NCBI RefSeq assembly: GCF_011758765.1
Contig: NZ_JAANOU010000001.1
Location: 1,178,001 to 1,242,000, forward strand
DNA length: 64,000 nucleotides
Origin: Amycolatopsis viridis
GTDB lineage: Bacteria; Actinomycetota; Actinomycetes; Mycobacteriales; Pseudonocardiaceae
Direction: 5' to 3'
Part shown: piece after piece, positions 17,564 through 27,941 of the stretch
Numbering within the stretch: position 1 is the stretch's first letter
Layout: the number at the start of each line of letters is the position of its first letter
Position numbers and translations under genes: made by a program
Notes under the pieces: model-generated
Seen by the model: only the letters and a program-made list of their open reading frames with translations
What the model was told of the DNA's origin: nothing
Databases searched by the model: none

Positions 17564-18564
17564 GCCGCCCCCTCGTCCACATCCGGCAGGCTGCCGGATT
17601 CGGCATCGCGCTGCGTCAGCCGCGCGAACAGGTCCTCGAGCCCGGTGCGAGCACGTTTCGCCTCGTGCACGGCGATCCCGGCCCGCACCAGCACCTCGAT
17701 CACCTGCGGCGCGGTGGCCGCGGTCAGGTCCGCGCGCACCCCCTCCGGGGTGAGCCGGGCCGCGATCCGGTTGTCGCGCAGGGCGCCGAGCGCCCGGTCA
17801 CCGTCCGGAGTGGACACCGCCAGCGACGGGGTGCCGGATTCCAGCAGCTCGGCCAGTTCGCCCTGCGCCACGACCGTGCCGTCGTGCAGGACGGCCACGT
17901 GCGTGCACGTCGCCTCCACCTCGGCGAGCAGGTGCGAGGACACCAGCACCGTGACGCCTTCGGCGTGCAGCTCCGCGATGATGTTGCGGATCTCCCGGGT
18001 GCCGGCGGGGTCCAGGCCGTTCGTCGGCTCGTCCAGCACCACCATCCGCCGCGGCACCAGCAGCGCGGAGGCGAGCCCCAGCCGCTGCTTCATGCCCAGC
18101 GAGTACCCCCGGTAACGCCGGTGCGCCGCGTGTCCCAGCCCGACCCGTTCCAGCGCGTTCTCGACCGCCCGCGGGATCGCCGCCGACGACAGTCGCGGCT
18201 CGGCCGCGGCGACGCGGCGCAGGTTCTCCCGCCCGGACAGGAACGGGTGGAAACCCGGCCCCTCGACCAGGGCGCCGACCTCCGGCAGGGCGCGCGGCGC
18301 GCCCTCCGGCATCCGGTGACCGAGCAGCTGCACCTCACCTTCGGTGGGGCGGACCAGGCCGAGCAGCATCCGGATCGTGGTGGTCTTGCCCGACCCGTTC
18401 GGGCCGAGCATGCCCAGCACCGCGCCCTCCGGCACGTCCAGATCGACCTGGTCCACCGCGACCGCGGTCCGGTACACCTTGCGCAACCCCCTGGTTCGCG
18501 CGGCCAGTGCCGGACCCCCCGTGGGTGCCCCGGCCGGGGCACCCACGGGCAGTGTCTCCGTCAT
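17560..18564 (-). CDS. ABC transporter ATP-binding protein
   Basis: The 334-residue ATPase has Walker A GPNGSGKTTT near residue 52, signature YSLGMKQRLGLASALL (S-L-G-M form typical of exporters of the DrrA/CcmA class) and Walker B RMVVLDEPTNGLD, plus H-loop VSSHLL. The C-terminal 80 residues are the extension seen in ABC-2 drug/antibiotic-type ATPases. The ATG at 18562-18564 overlaps the TGA of the LolA-like gene (ATGA). Its stop overlaps micro-ORF 1. It pairs with the permease at 16451-17320. Likely substrate unknown; regulated with the operon from the divergent promoter region near 19620-19760. Confidence 0.88.
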   Translation of the reverse strand: MTETLPVGAPAGAPTGGPALAARTRGLRKVYRTAVAVDQVDLDVPEGAVLGMLGPNGSGKTTTIRMLLGLVRPTEGEVQLLGHRMPEGAPRALPEVGALVEGPGFHPFLSGRENLRRVAAAEPRLSSAAIPRAVENALERVGLGHAAHRRYRGYSLGMKQRLGLASALLVPRRMVVLDEPTNGLDPAGTREIRNIIAELHAEGVTVLVSSHLLAEVEATCTHVAVLHDGTVVAQGELAELLESGTPSLAVSTPDGDRALGALRDNRIAARLTPEGVRADLTAATAPQVIEVLVRAGIAVHEAKRARTGLEDLFARLTQRDAESGSLPDVDEGAA

Positions 18565-19619
18565 TTCGCTCCCAGCGCCTCGGTGAGCACCTGCTCGGGA
18601 ACCGCGCCGACGGCGAAGCGGCCGTCGTCGGTGACCAGTGCGGTGGCGACCTTGGTGGTGATCACGTAGCCGGTGCCGAAGGCGCCGCTGACCGGCTTTC
18701 CGAGCCGCGCCAGCATGGCCTTCGGGTCGACGTTCTGCCCGCCGCCGTTCTGCTGCGGGGCGAGCGCCTGCGCCGGCAGCGTGCCGGTGAGCACGGTGTC
18801 CCAGCCGTCGCCGTGGGCCTGGACGGCGTTGCCGGCGCTCGTGCCGTCCGGGTGTCCGGCGGGCGCCTGCTCCTCGGTCACCTTCGCACCCTGCGGTGGC
18901 GTGAACTGGAATTCGCTCGCCGCCTGCGGTGTGAACGCGATGTCGCTGAACGCCACCTGGAACGCCGGGTCGGCGGTGCCGTAGGTCATCACGGCCAGCC
19001 GCAGCGGCACCCGCTTCTCGGCGTCCACCGCGACGCGCACCTCGCGCAGCAGCGTCCGCTCGGTGGGCTTGGGCGTCAGCACCAGCTCGTAGGCCGGGCG
19101 ATCGGCGACGCGGGCGGTGCCCTCGACCGTCACGGTGCTGCTCTCCCGGACCTTGGCCAGCAGCTGCGCCGCGGCCGTGGCCGGGTCGCTCAGCTGGTAC
19201 TCCTGCGGCTTCGGCAACGCCTCCGCCGGAACGGTGGTCTTGGTGGCCGCGTTCTTCGCCGAGTCGTAGGTCCACACCGTGGTGCCGTTGCGCACGATCG
19301 TGTGTTCGCTCGCGCCCTGCTGGATCGAGACCTTGCTGTCGCCGGACCCGTCGTTGACCACGCGCGCCCCGTCGATGTTGAGGTCGATGCCGCCGGGCAG
19401 GCTCGAAACCGGCAGTCCGAGGTTGTTCGTCACCGCGACCGACCCGGCCAGCGCCGGGGTCTTCGTGGTGACCACCGACTGCACCAGCTCCTCGGCGCTG
19501 ATGGACGGCAGCTGAGGTGCCTCACCGGCGGTGGCCGGCATGGCGAGCCAGGCGAGCCCGGCGGCGCCGAGCGCGCACCCGCTGACCGCGGCGGTGATGG
19601 CCTTCGTCTTCGGCTGCAT
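18561..19619 (-). CDS. LolA/RseB-like exported protein (DUF2092-type)
   Basis: A 352-residue protein with an N-terminal signal peptide (about residues 7-31, ending TAGEA) and a large beta-rich extracellular domain. Sequences such as TTVWTYDSAKNAATKTTVP and YELVLTPKPTERTLLREVRVAVDAEKRVPLR-like strands fit the LolA/LppX/RseB half-barrel that binds lipids or acts as an envelope stress sensor. In actinomycetes such genes are often annotated as LolA-like or sigma-E-regulatory and travel with an ABC exporter, as here. ATG at 19617-19619 has GGGAGA upstream. First gene of the operon, divergent from the two-component genes. Confidence 0.75.
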   Translation of the reverse strand: MQPKTKAITAAVSGCALGAAGLAWLAMPATAGEAPQLPSISAEELVQSVVTTKTPALAGSVAVTNNLGLPVSSLPGGIDLNIDGARVVNDGSGDSKVSIQQGASEHTIVRNGTTVWTYDSAKNAATKTTVPAEALPKPQEYQLSDPATAAAQLLAKVRESSTVTVEGTARVADRPAYELVLTPKPTERTLLREVRVAVDAEKRVPLRLAVMTYGTADPAFQVAFSDIAFTPQAASEFQFTPPQGAKVTEEQAPAGHPDGTSAGNAVQAHGDGWDTVLTGTLPAQALAPQQNGGGQNVDPKAMLARLGKPVSGAFGTGYVITTKVATALVTDDGRFAVGAVPEQVLTEALGAK

Positions 19620-19685
19620 TGTTTCTCCCTGTGTCAACGAGCACCAGTGTGCTCCTTCCCCGCCGCAGACACTGCTCCCTCGGCC

Positions 19686-19721
19686 CTGAGATGGGACTGA
19701 GATGCTGAGAGTGCGCTGAGA
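19686..19721. promoter_or_regulatory. Paired CTGAGA direct repeats, candidate response-regulator operator
   Basis: CTGAG occurs four times at 19686, 19697, 19705 and 19716, that is two pairs each spaced 11 bp, in the divergent gap between the LolA/ABC operon and the response-regulator gene. OmpR-family regulators bind tandem repeats at about one helical turn, so this is a likely site for the adjacent regulator acting on both operons. Confidence 0.55.
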
Positions 19722-19762
19722 GCGGGCGCCCGGGCGGGCGAAACCGGGCATGCTTGGGCACT

Positions 19763-20467
19763 GTGAACCCACGGATCCTGGTCGTGGACGACGAGCCCGG
19801 CGTGCGCAAGGCGCTGCACCGCGGGCTGCGCGCGGAAGGCATGGACGTCGTCACCGCCGCGGACGGCCCGAGCGGGCTGCGCCTGGCGCAGACCGGGTCG
19901 TTCGACGTGCTGCTGCTGGACATCATGCTGCCCGGGCTGTCCGGGTACCGGGTGCTGCAGGCGCTGCGTGCGCAGGGCGTCACCACACCGGTGCTGCTGG
20001 TCTCGGCCAAGGACGGTGAGGTCGACCAGGCCGACGGTCTCGACCTCGGGGCGGACGGGTACCTGGTCAAGCCGTTCTCGTTCGTCGTGCTGGTCGCGCA
20101 GATCCGGGCGGTGCTGCGCCGGGCCTCGGCGGACGGGTCGCGCGGGCCGTTGCGCATCGGCGGTCTGGTGGTCGACCGCGCCGTGCGCGAGGTGCGCTGG
20201 CACGACGACCCGGTCCCGCTGAGCCCGCGCGAGTTCAGCCTGCTCGAGGTGCTGGTCGGCCGCGCCGGGACGGTGGTCACCAAGGACGAACTGCTGCGCG
20301 CCGTGTGGGGTGACGAGCAGGCCGCGACCCGCAACGTCGTCGAGGTCTACGTCGGGTACGTGCGCCGCAAGCTGGACGCGGTCGGCGCCGGTGCCCTGGT
20401 GCGCACCGTGCGCGGCCACGGCTACCTCGCCTCCGACGCCGCACTGGACGAGGTCCTGCCCGGGTGA
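19763..20467 (+). CDS. OmpR-family response regulator
   Basis: The 234-residue protein has a receiver domain with the acidic pocket DDE at 9-11, phospho-acceptor Asp53 (LLLDIMLPG) and the conserved VKPFS Lys region, then a winged-helix DNA-binding domain with ELLRAVWG and [11 protein letters not shown], ending in [14 protein letters not shown] at 19763 is chosen; a TTG three codons earlier is possible. Its stop overlaps the kinase GTG (GTGA). It is divergent from a LolA-like/ABC exporter operon and probably controls it, sensing envelope stress; the sensing role is inference. Confidence 0.92.
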   Translation: MNPRILVVDDEPGVRKALHRGLRAEGMDVVTAADGPSGLRLAQTGSFDVLLLDIMLPGLSGYRVLQALRAQGVTTPVLLVSAKDGEVDQADGLDLGADGYLVKPFSFVVLVAQIRAVLRRASADGSRGPLRIGGLVVDRAVREVRWHDDPVPLSPREFSLLEVLVGRAGTVVTKDELLRAVWGDEQAATRNVVEVYVGYVRRKLDAVGAGALVRTVRGHGYLASDAALDEVLPG

Positions 20468-21795
20468 GTTTCCTGCGCCAGTGGTGGGAACGCCGGTCCA
20501 TGCAGTTCCGGATCACGGCGCCGGCCGCCGCGGTCACGCTGCTGTTCCTGCTGAGCCTCGCCGTCGTGGCCGGGCGGGGGCTGGGTCCGCTGCGGAATTC
20601 GTCCGTCGACACCGAGCTGTCCGAGGCGCTGGGTCCGGCGGCCGTGGCCGTGTCGGCGGGGCGGGTGCCCGCGCCGCCGGACGGGGTGGTCCTGCGCGTG
20701 CTGGACACCGCGGGTGGGCCGGTCGACGGCGGGCCGCCCCCCGGGCTCGGGCCGGGCGAGGTGCGCGCTCTCGAGGCGGGCCAGCCGGTCACCGTGGCAC
20801 GGATGCGGTGGCTCGGGTCAGTGGTCACCGCACCGGGCGGCCAGTTGCGGCTCGTCGCCGCCGGCACCGGGCTGGTCGGTCAGCGGGCGGCGGTGCAGCG
20901 GGCAGCCGGGTGGCTGCTGGGGGCGGCGGGGATCGGCGCGGTCTGCGCCGCCGTCGCGACCTGGCTGGTGGTGCGGTTCGCGTTGCGGCGCGTCAGCGGC
21001 CTGCGCCGGACGGTCCGCGCGTTGCCGCCGGGCGAGCGGGTGCCGCTGCCGGAGGCCGACGACGAGCTGCGTGCCCTGGCCGCGGATTTCAACGCGCTGC
21101 TGGCGCGGCAGGAGGAGGCGAACCAGCGGTTGCGGCGGTTCACCGGGGACGCCGCGCACGAGCTGCGTTCGCCCGTCGCGTCGATCCGCGTGCAGGCCGA
21201 GGTCGCGGTGGCCAACCCCGATCCGGAGCTGGCGCAGGAGACGCTGGCCGACATCCTCGCCGAGGCGGAGCGGCTGTCCGGGTTGCTGGACGGGTTGCTG
21301 ACGCTGGCCCGGTCGGATGCCGGTGAGCTGCCCCCGGCCGAGGCGGTCGAGCTGCTCACCGAGGCGCGGGCCGCCGCGGACCGGTTGCCACCCGGTTCAC
21401 CCGCCGTGCGCGTCACCGGGGTGGCCGGTAAGGCCTGGGCGCACGCGGCGCACTCCGAGGTGGAGCTGGTGCTGAACAACCTGCTGCGCAACGCCTGCCG
21501 GTACGCCTCCGCGCAGATCGTGGTGTCGGTGCTGCCCGGGCACGCCACCGTGCGGCTGGTGGTGGACGACGACGGGCCGGGCATCCCGCCCGAGCACCGC
21601 GACCGCGTGTTCGACCGGTTCTACCGCGTCGGTGACGACCGGGCCCGCACCTCCGGCGGGACGGGGCTCGGGCTCGCCATGGTCGCCGAGGCGGCGCGGC
21701 GGCGCGGCGGCCGGGTGTCGGTCGGCGAGTCCCCCGAGGGCGGCGCCCGCTTCCAGATCGTGTGGCGGTCGGCCGGTAACGTCTCGGCCTCGTGA
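20464..21795 (+). CDS. Two-component sensor histidine kinase
   Basis: A 443-residue kinase with a first membrane helix at about 18-38, a short extracellular domain (about 40-140), a second helix near 150-178, a HAMP region, a dimerisation domain with phospho-acceptor His232 ([16 protein letters not shown]), and an ATPase domain with N-box [12 protein letters not shown]1 DDDGPGIP, and G2 [13 protein letters not shown] overlaps the response-regulator stop, so the pair is co-translated. Its TGA in turn overlaps the GTG of the Nudix gene. Confidence 0.93.
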   Translation: MSFLRQWWERRSMQFRITAPAAAVTLLFLLSLAVVAGRGLGPLRNSSVDTELSEALGPAAVAVSAGRVPAPPDGVVLRVLDTAGGPVDGGPPPGLGPGEVRALEAGQPVTVARMRWLGSVVTAPGGQLRLVAAGTGLVGQRAAVQRAAGWLLGAAGIGAVCAAVATWLVVRFALRRVSGLRRTVRALPPGERVPLPEADDELRALAADFNALLARQEEANQRLRRFTGDAAHELRSPVASIRVQAEVAVANPDPELAQETLADILAEAERLSGLLDGLLTLARSDAGELPPAEAVELLTEARAAADRLPPGSPAVRVTGVAGKAWAHAAHSEVELVLNNLLRNACRYASAQIVVSVLPGHATVRLVVDDDGPGIPPEHRDRVFDRFYRVGDDRARTSGGTGLGLAMVAEAARRRGGRVSVGESPEGGARFQIVWRSAGNVSAS

Positions 21796-22199
21796 AGGTG
21801 ATCGTGGGAGCGGCCATCGTGCGGGACCGGTCCCTGCTCGCGCAGCAGCGCGCGTATCCGCGTGACGTGGCGGGCCTGTGGGAACTGCCGGGCGGCCGGG
21901 TCGAACCCGGAGAGTCCGAAGTGGACGCCCTGCGCCGGGAGTGCCGCGAGGAGCTCGGGGTGTCGGTCGCGGTCGGCGACCGGGTGGGGCCGGACGTACC
22001 GCTGCGAGCCGGGCTGGTGCTGCGGGTGTTCGCTGCGGAGCTGGTCGAGCACCACGCGCGGCCGCGGGCGCTGGACCACCAGGCGCTGCGCTGGCTGGAT
22101 GCCGCCGGCCTGGACACCGTCGAGTGGTTGCCCGCGGACCAGGTGCTGCTTCCCGACCTGCGGCACCTCCTCGGGGCGGGCCACGCCGGCGGCGGTTGA
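21792..22199 (+). CDS. Nudix hydrolase, MutT-like
   Basis: The 135-residue protein carries the full Nudix box: [17 protein letters not shown], then CREELGV, at about residues 34-57, fitting G-x5-E-x7-R-E-U-x-E-E-x-G-U. The start [21 protein letters not shown] and the W of GLWELPGG are like MutT/NudG enzymes that clean oxidised or modified nucleoside triphosphates. GTG at 21792 overlaps the kinase stop. Being third in the two-component operon is unusual and may reflect only close packing. Ends 20 bases from the convergent trpS end. Confidence 0.9.
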   Translation: MKVIVGAAIVRDRSLLAQQRAYPRDVAGLWELPGGRVEPGESEVDALRRECREELGVSVAVGDRVGPDVPLRAGLVLRVFAAELVEHHARPRALDHQALRWLDAAGLDTVEWLPADQVLLPDLRHLLGAGHAGGG

Positions 22200-22218
22200 G
22201 GCTGCGCCCGTTGCCCGG

Positions 22219-23184
22219 TCAGGCACCGGCGCCGATCAGCCGCATCGCCGAGGTCAGCCGGTGCTCACCCCGCTCGGCGGCGCGGGCCGCGCCCGCCTTG
22301 CGGATCCGCGCCAGCTCGCCCGGGTCGTCCAGCAGCTCCACCGTCCGTTCCCGGATCGGGCGCAGCACCTCGATCACCGCCTCGGCCACGGCTTCCTTGA
22401 GCGCGCCGTAGGAGGAGAACTCGGCGGCCAGGTCGGCGGGGTGGCCGCCACGGCAACCGGCCAGGATCTCCAGCAGGTTGGCCACCCCCGGACGGTCCGC
22501 GGGCTCGTACTCGACGCCGGTGAACCCGTCCGTCACGGCGCGCCGCACCTTGCGCCGGATCAGGTCGGGCTCGTCGAGCACGAACACCACGCCCGCCGCG
22601 TCCGGCGTCGACTTCGACATCTTGCTCGCCGGGTCACCGAGGTCCCGTATCCGTGCCCCGGCGGGTGGCAGCACCGCGCGCGGCACCGTGAACACCTCGC
22701 CGTAGGTCCCGTTGAACCGGCGGGCCAGCGCCCGCGCCAGCTCGACGTGCTGGTTCTGGTCCTCGCCCACCGGAACCTCCGCCGCGCCCTGCAGCAGGAT
22801 GTCCGCCGCCATCAGCACCGGGTAGGTGAGCAGGCTCAGCCGCACGCCCGGCTGCCCGCTGCCCTTCTCCTTGAACTGGATCATCCGCGCGGCCTCGCCG
22901 TAGCTGCAGGTGCACTCCAGGATCCAGGTCAGCGCGCCCAGCTCACGGGACAGGTCCGACTGCACGAACAACCGCTCGGAAGGGATGCCGGACGCGACCA
23001 GGATCGCGAGCACCTCGCTGGTGCGCGCCCGCAGCCTGGCCGGGTTGTGAGTGGTCGTCATCGCGTGCAGGTCGGACACGAAGTACAGGTCGTCCGGCCC
23101 GCGGCCGGACGCCCAGCGCTGGACGGCGCCCAGGTAGTTGCCGAGGTGGGTGTGGCCGGACGGGGTGATCCCGGAGAGTCGCAT
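22219..23184 (-). CDS. trpS: Tryptophanyl-tRNA synthetase
   Basis: This 321-residue class I synthetase starts at once with the catalytic fold: SGITPSGHTHLGNYLGA holds the HIGH-equivalent, GEDQNQHVELAR is conserved in TrpRS, and KMSKS is present near residue 190. Length is normal for bacterial TrpRS (about 330). The ATG at 23182-23184 has GAGG upstream. The 150 bases before it encode a leader peptide with two adjacent Trp codons followed by mutually exclusive hairpins, so transcription is probably attenuated when charged tRNA-Trp is plentiful. Confidence 0.95.
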   Translation of the reverse strand: MRLSGITPSGHTHLGNYLGAVQRWASGRGPDDLYFVSDLHAMTTTHNPARLRARTSEVLAILVASGIPSERLFVQSDLSRELGALTWILECTCSYGEAARMIQFKEKGSGQPGVRLSLLTYPVLMAADILLQGAAEVPVGEDQNQHVELARALARRFNGTYGEVFTVPRAVLPPAGARIRDLGDPASKMSKSTPDAAGVVFVLDEPDLIRRKVRRAVTDGFTGVEYEPADRPGVANLLEILAGCRGGHPADLAAEFSSYGALKEAVAEAVIEVLRPIRERTVELLDDPGELARIRKAGAARAAERGEHRLTSAMRLIGAGA

Positions 23185-23231
23185 CGGGGTTCCTCAGGTC
23201 GGTGGCCGCCCCCGCCAGGACCCCGGAACCA

Positions 23232-23261
23232 CCGAAGGCCGCCTGCGCGGGCGGCCTTCGG
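23232..23261 (-). terminator. trpS attenuator terminator hairpin
   Basis: CCGAAGGCCGCC (23232-23243) and GGCGGCCTTCGG (23250-23261) form a perfect 12-bp stem with a 6-base loop between the leader peptide and trpS. Its promoter-proximal arm contains GGCCGCC (minus strand), which is complementary to GGCGGCC in the preceding hairpin, giving the alternative antiterminator. Confidence 0.8.
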
Positions 23262-23273
23262 GTTGGCTGATCT

Positions 23274-23333
23274 TCAGCGCACGTCGGAGGGGCCGCCTGC
23301 CGGCGGCCACCAGAAGCTCACGTTCGTGCGCAT
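23274..23333 (-). CDS. trpS leader peptide with Trp-Trp codons, 19 residues
   Basis: ATG at 23331-23333, TGA at 23274-23276; product MRTNVSFWWPPAGGPSDVR. The two Trp codons lie at 23307-23312. Directly after them GGCCGCC/GGCGGCC (23291-23297 with 23302-23308) forms a pause hairpin that overlaps the Trp codons. Stalling there would free the second arm to pair with the first arm of the terminator. TACCCT sits at 23340-23345 (minus strand), 6 bases before the ATG, so the message may be leaderless. Confidence 0.85.
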   Translation of the reverse strand: MRTNVSFWWPPAGGPSDVR

Positions 23334-23339
23334 GCGGTC

Positions 23340-23345
23340 AGGGTA
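23340..23345 (-). promoter_or_regulatory. Probable -10 element for the trpS leader
   Basis: TACCCT on the minus strand ends 6 bases before the leader-peptide ATG, the spacing of a leaderless transcript. No convincing -35 element is seen. Confidence 0.45.
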
Positions 23346-23480
23346 GCACCGCCCGGAAGTAATCCCGGCATTGCGTTCCGGAAAGACATTCTTTGGAATG
23401 TGGGACGGGTGTTGCACAAGTTACCGAAAAGCCGGCGGGGAAGATTTCCCGGGCGTCGTTTTCGGGTCTACCGTGGAGTT

Positions 23481-23780
23481 ATGTTCATCGTGCTGATCGA
23501 CTACACGGCTCCGGTGGAAGAAGTCGACTACCTCCTCGCTGACCACGCGAAATGGCTGGATCGTCACTTCGGTGCGGGCGAGTTCCTGGCCGCCGGGCGG
23601 CGCGCCCCGCACTCCGGGTGCGTCATCGTGACCAGGCCGATGCCCCAGGTGAAACTGGAGGCGGTTCTCGCCGCGAACCCGATCGTGCAGCGGCGTCTGG
23701 CGCAGTTCCGGATCATCGAATTCAACGCCACCCGGACCGCGCCGGAGCTCCGTCTGGTGAACGAGGCCCTGGTCGTCTAG
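23481..23780 (+). CDS. YciI-family protein
   Basis: A 99-residue protein starting MFIVLIDYTAPVEEVD, with LADHAKWLDRHF and GEFLAAGRR, which fits the YciI dimeric ferredoxin-like fold; the conserved His/Asp pair of the family may be His29 with a later acidic residue. YciI proteins are small dehydratase- or hydrolase-like enzymes of mostly unknown substrate. ATG at 23481 is preceded by GGAG. Its TAG overlaps the stop of the facing small Cys protein within a shared CTAG. Confidence 0.8.
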   Translation: MFIVLIDYTAPVEEVDYLLADHAKWLDRHFGAGEFLAAGRRAPHSGCVIVTRPMPQVKLEAVLAANPIVQRRLAQFRIIEFNATRTAPELRLVNEALVV

Positions 23781-23935
23781 GCGGCTGCCTTCGCCAGGTC
23801 CGCCTTCGCCCGCTGGAGTGCGAGAACCGGGCACTTCTTGCAGCGCGGCCGCGAGCGGCAGCACTTCTTCTTGACCTTGCCGGCCTTCATGAGCTTGCGG
23901 ACGACCTTGCGCGGGTCCGCGGTCTTCTTGCCCAC
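23777..23935 (-). CDS. 52-residue basic Cys protein with FhuF-like C-C-x5-C-x2-C motif
   Basis: The frame runs from GTG 23933-23935 (GGAG about 10 bases before) to TAG 23777-23779. The peptide is very basic (many Lys/Arg) and has KKKCCRSRPRCKKCPV at about 22-37, that is C-C-x5-C-x2-C-P. The ferric reductase FhuF binds a 2Fe-2S cluster with a C-C-x10-C-x2-C motif, so a metal- or Fe-S-binding role is likely by analogy. A near-consensus IdeR/DtxR iron box lies 32 bases upstream of the start, so the gene is probably iron-regulated. Small proteins of this kind recur in actinomycetes, but I know of no assigned function. Confidence 0.7.
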   Translation of the reverse strand: MGKKTADPRKVVRKLMKAGKVKKKCCRSRPRCKKCPVLALQRAKADLAKAAA

Positions 23936-23966
23936 ACGCCACTCCACAACGTCGGGGGTCGTCCTC

Positions 23967-23985
23967 TTAGGTTAGGTGAACCTAA
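23967..23985. promoter_or_regulatory. IdeR/DtxR-type iron box
   Basis: TTAGGTTAGGTGAACCTAA matches the remembered 19-base IdeR/DtxR consensus (TTAGGTTAGGCTAACCTAA) at 17 of 19 positions and is a near-palindrome. It lies 31 bases upstream of the 52-residue Cys protein (minus) and 113 bases upstream of typA (plus). Position favours control of the Cys protein. Confidence 0.75.
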
Positions 23986-24098
23986 GTGTTCTACCACCGT
24001 GGGCCTGGTCACAGCGGGGCACCAGGTATCCTGAACGGGATCGCGTATGCCACAGCGGGCCCGCGATTCATCCCTTCGAAATGTTCAGGAGCCCTCGC

Positions 24099-26003
<1,905 letters not shown>

Positions 26004-26018
26004 TTCCGCCCGGCCGTG

Positions 26019-26054
26019 ACAGGGGACGTTCACGGGATGGACGTCCCCTGTTTT
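26019..26054 (+). terminator. typA intrinsic terminator
   Basis: ACAGGGGACGT (26019-26029) pairs with ACGTCCCCTGT (26041-26051) in a perfect 11-bp stem, followed by TTTT (26051-26054). It lies 15 bases after the typA stop. Confidence 0.92.
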
Positions 26055-26202
26055 CGTCGGGGAGGGGAACCCCGGCACTCTCCGCGACGTCCTCCTTTCG
26101 GCGGTACCTGATCCGGTGACAGCGCGTGCCGGCCGGTCTGGCACTCTCGGTACCGCGGCCAGTGGCCTTGTGACACCATCATGGGCTCATCAGGGAGGCA
26201 GC

Positions 26203-27930
26203 GTGCGGACGAGCGGTAAAGCGGCGGCACTGATCACGGTGCTGCTGACCGCGTTGGCCGCCTGCACCAGTACCCCGCCGCACCCGGTCGTGACGTCACC
26301 GGTGGCCCAGTCGTCGACCCCCGCGGTGCCGGCCCCCTCGCAGATCGTGATCGGCGTGGACGACATCGGGGGCGGCTACAACCCGCACAACCTCGCCGAC
26401 CAGTCGACGATCACCACCGCGCTGGCGCAGATGATGCTGCCGTCGGTGTTCCGGCCCGACGAGCAGGGCGAATACCGGCTCGACACCACGCTGATGCGTT
26501 CGGCGGAGGTCACCTCGACCGAGCCGTTCACGGTCACCTACCTGATCCGGCCGGACGCCTCGTGGTCCGACGGCGCGCCGATCGCGGTGGAGGACTTCGT
26601 CTACCTGGCCGACTCGATGCGCGATCAGCCCGGTGCCGTGCAACCCGCCGGGTACCGGCTGATCAGCAACATCCAGCCCAGCGAGGGCGGCAAGGGCGTC
26701 CAGGTGACGTTCTCCCAGCCCTACCCCGGATGGAAGACGCTGTTCTCGAACCTGCTGCCGCAGCACCTGCTCAAGGACGCGCCCGGCGGCTGGCAGAGCG
26801 CGCTGCAGGACAGCTTCCCGGCCTACGGCGGCCCGTTCTCGATCAAGACCCGGGACAACGCGCGCGGCGAGATCATCCTGGAACGCAACGAACGGTACTG
26901 GGACAAGCCGGCCGCGGTGGACCAGATCGTGCTGCGCCGCTCCGACGCCGCCGGTCTCGCCGGTGCGTTGCGCAGCGGCAACGACCAGTTCGTCATCTCC
27001 CGCACGGACGGAAGTGGCCTGAACCAGTTCCAGGCGCTCGGCCCGGCTGTCCGGCTGCAGACCGTGGCGAGCCCGCGGCTGGCCGAGGTGTTGCTGCGCC
27101 CGGCGAACGGTCCCTTGGTCGACGACCGCGTCCGCGAGGCGGTGTCGGCGATCGTCGACCGCGGCAAGCTCATCGACGAGGGTGCCGACGGCGGCCCGTC
27201 GGCCGGCCTGCGCGCCGACGCTCAGGTGCTGGCCCCCTCGCGGCCCGGCTACGCGCCGACCGTCCCGGCCGGGTACGGCGTGCCGGATCCGGCGAAGGCC
27301 GAGCGGTTGCTGACCGAGGCGGGGTACGTCAAGGAAGCCGGGATCTGGCGCAAGGACGGCAAGGCGCTCACGCTCGTCGTGGCCTCGCCCGGGCAGCAGG
27401 AACCGTACGCGGGCATGGCCAAGGAGCTGAGCACCGAGCTGGTCGCGGCGGGTGTTCAGGTGAACCGGCTGAACCCCCAGCCGCGGGACCTGTTCGCCAA
27501 CCTGCTGGCGTTGCCGGTCAGCCAGGGCTCGACCACCCCGACGGGCAACACGGGCGCGGTCGGGGTCGACATCGCGGTCGTGCCGGTGCCGGCGGGTGGT
27601 GATCCGGCGACGGTGCTCGCCTCGACGTTCGGGTGCCGTCCCGGCCAGTCCACCCCGTCGGCGAACGTCGCGGTGATCCCGGCCAATCCGGCCGCGATCT
27701 GTGACGAGAGCCTGCAGAAGGCGATCGAGGAGGCGCTGACCGGTGCGACACCGCTGCCGGAGGCGCTGACCGAGCTGGAGCCGAAGCTGTGGGCCCAGCA
27801 CATCGCGATCCCGCTGTTCCAGCTGGCCGACACGCTCGCCACCGGGCAGGGGATCTCGGGCCTGACCGCGGGCCCGCCGATGCTGGGCCCGTTCGGCGAA
27901 GCCGTGAACTGGACCCGCATCGGCCGCTGA
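26203..27930 (+). CDS. lpqW: LpqW-like lipoprotein, family 5 substrate-binding fold
   Basis: A 575-residue protein with a lipoprotein signal (LLTALAAC, Cys near residue 21) and a peptide/nickel-binding (SBP_bac_5) fold: IRPDASWSDGAPIAVEDFVYL is the conserved family segment. In M. tuberculosis the same order typA-lpqW-(…)-mshB occurs, and LpqW there steers PIM/LAM biosynthesis rather than uptake; that function is inferred here from synteny. No transporter subunits follow on its strand; the opp operon beyond is convergent. GTG 26203 has GGGAGG upstream. It could instead be a solute receptor. Confidence 0.8.
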   Translation: MRTSGKAAALITVLLTALAACTSTPPHPVVTSPVAQSSTPAVPAPSQIVIGVDDIGGGYNPHNLADQSTITTALAQMMLPSVFRPDEQGEYRLDTTLMRSAEVTSTEPFTVTYLIRPDASWSDGAPIAVEDFVYLADSMRDQPGAVQPAGYRLISNIQPSEGGKGVQVTFSQPYPGWKTLFSNLLPQHLLKDAPGGWQSALQDSFPAYGGPFSIKTRDNARGEIILERNERYWDKPAAVDQIVLRRSDAAGLAGALRSGNDQFVISRTDGSGLNQFQALGPAVRLQTVASPRLAEVLLRPANGPLVDDRVREAVSAIVDRGKLIDEGADGGPSAGLRADAQVLAPSRPGYAPTVPAGYGVPDPAKAERLLTEAGYVKEAGIWRKDGKALTLVVASPGQQEPYAGMAKELSTELVAAGVQVNRLNPQPRDLFANLLALPVSQGSTTPTGNTGAVGVDIAVVPVPAGGDPATVLASTFGCRPGQSTPSANVAVIPANPAAICDESLQKAIEEALTGATPLPEALTELEPKLWAQHIAIPLFQLADTLATGQGISGLTAGPPMLGPFGEAVNWTRIGR

Positions 27931-27941
27931 CCCCCCACACC

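Noticed and set aside
23386..23401. Inverted repeat ACATTC-TTTG-GAATGT upstream of the YciI gene
   Set aside because: Six-bp arms with a 4-base centre occur by chance; no link to a regulator or promoter could be made.
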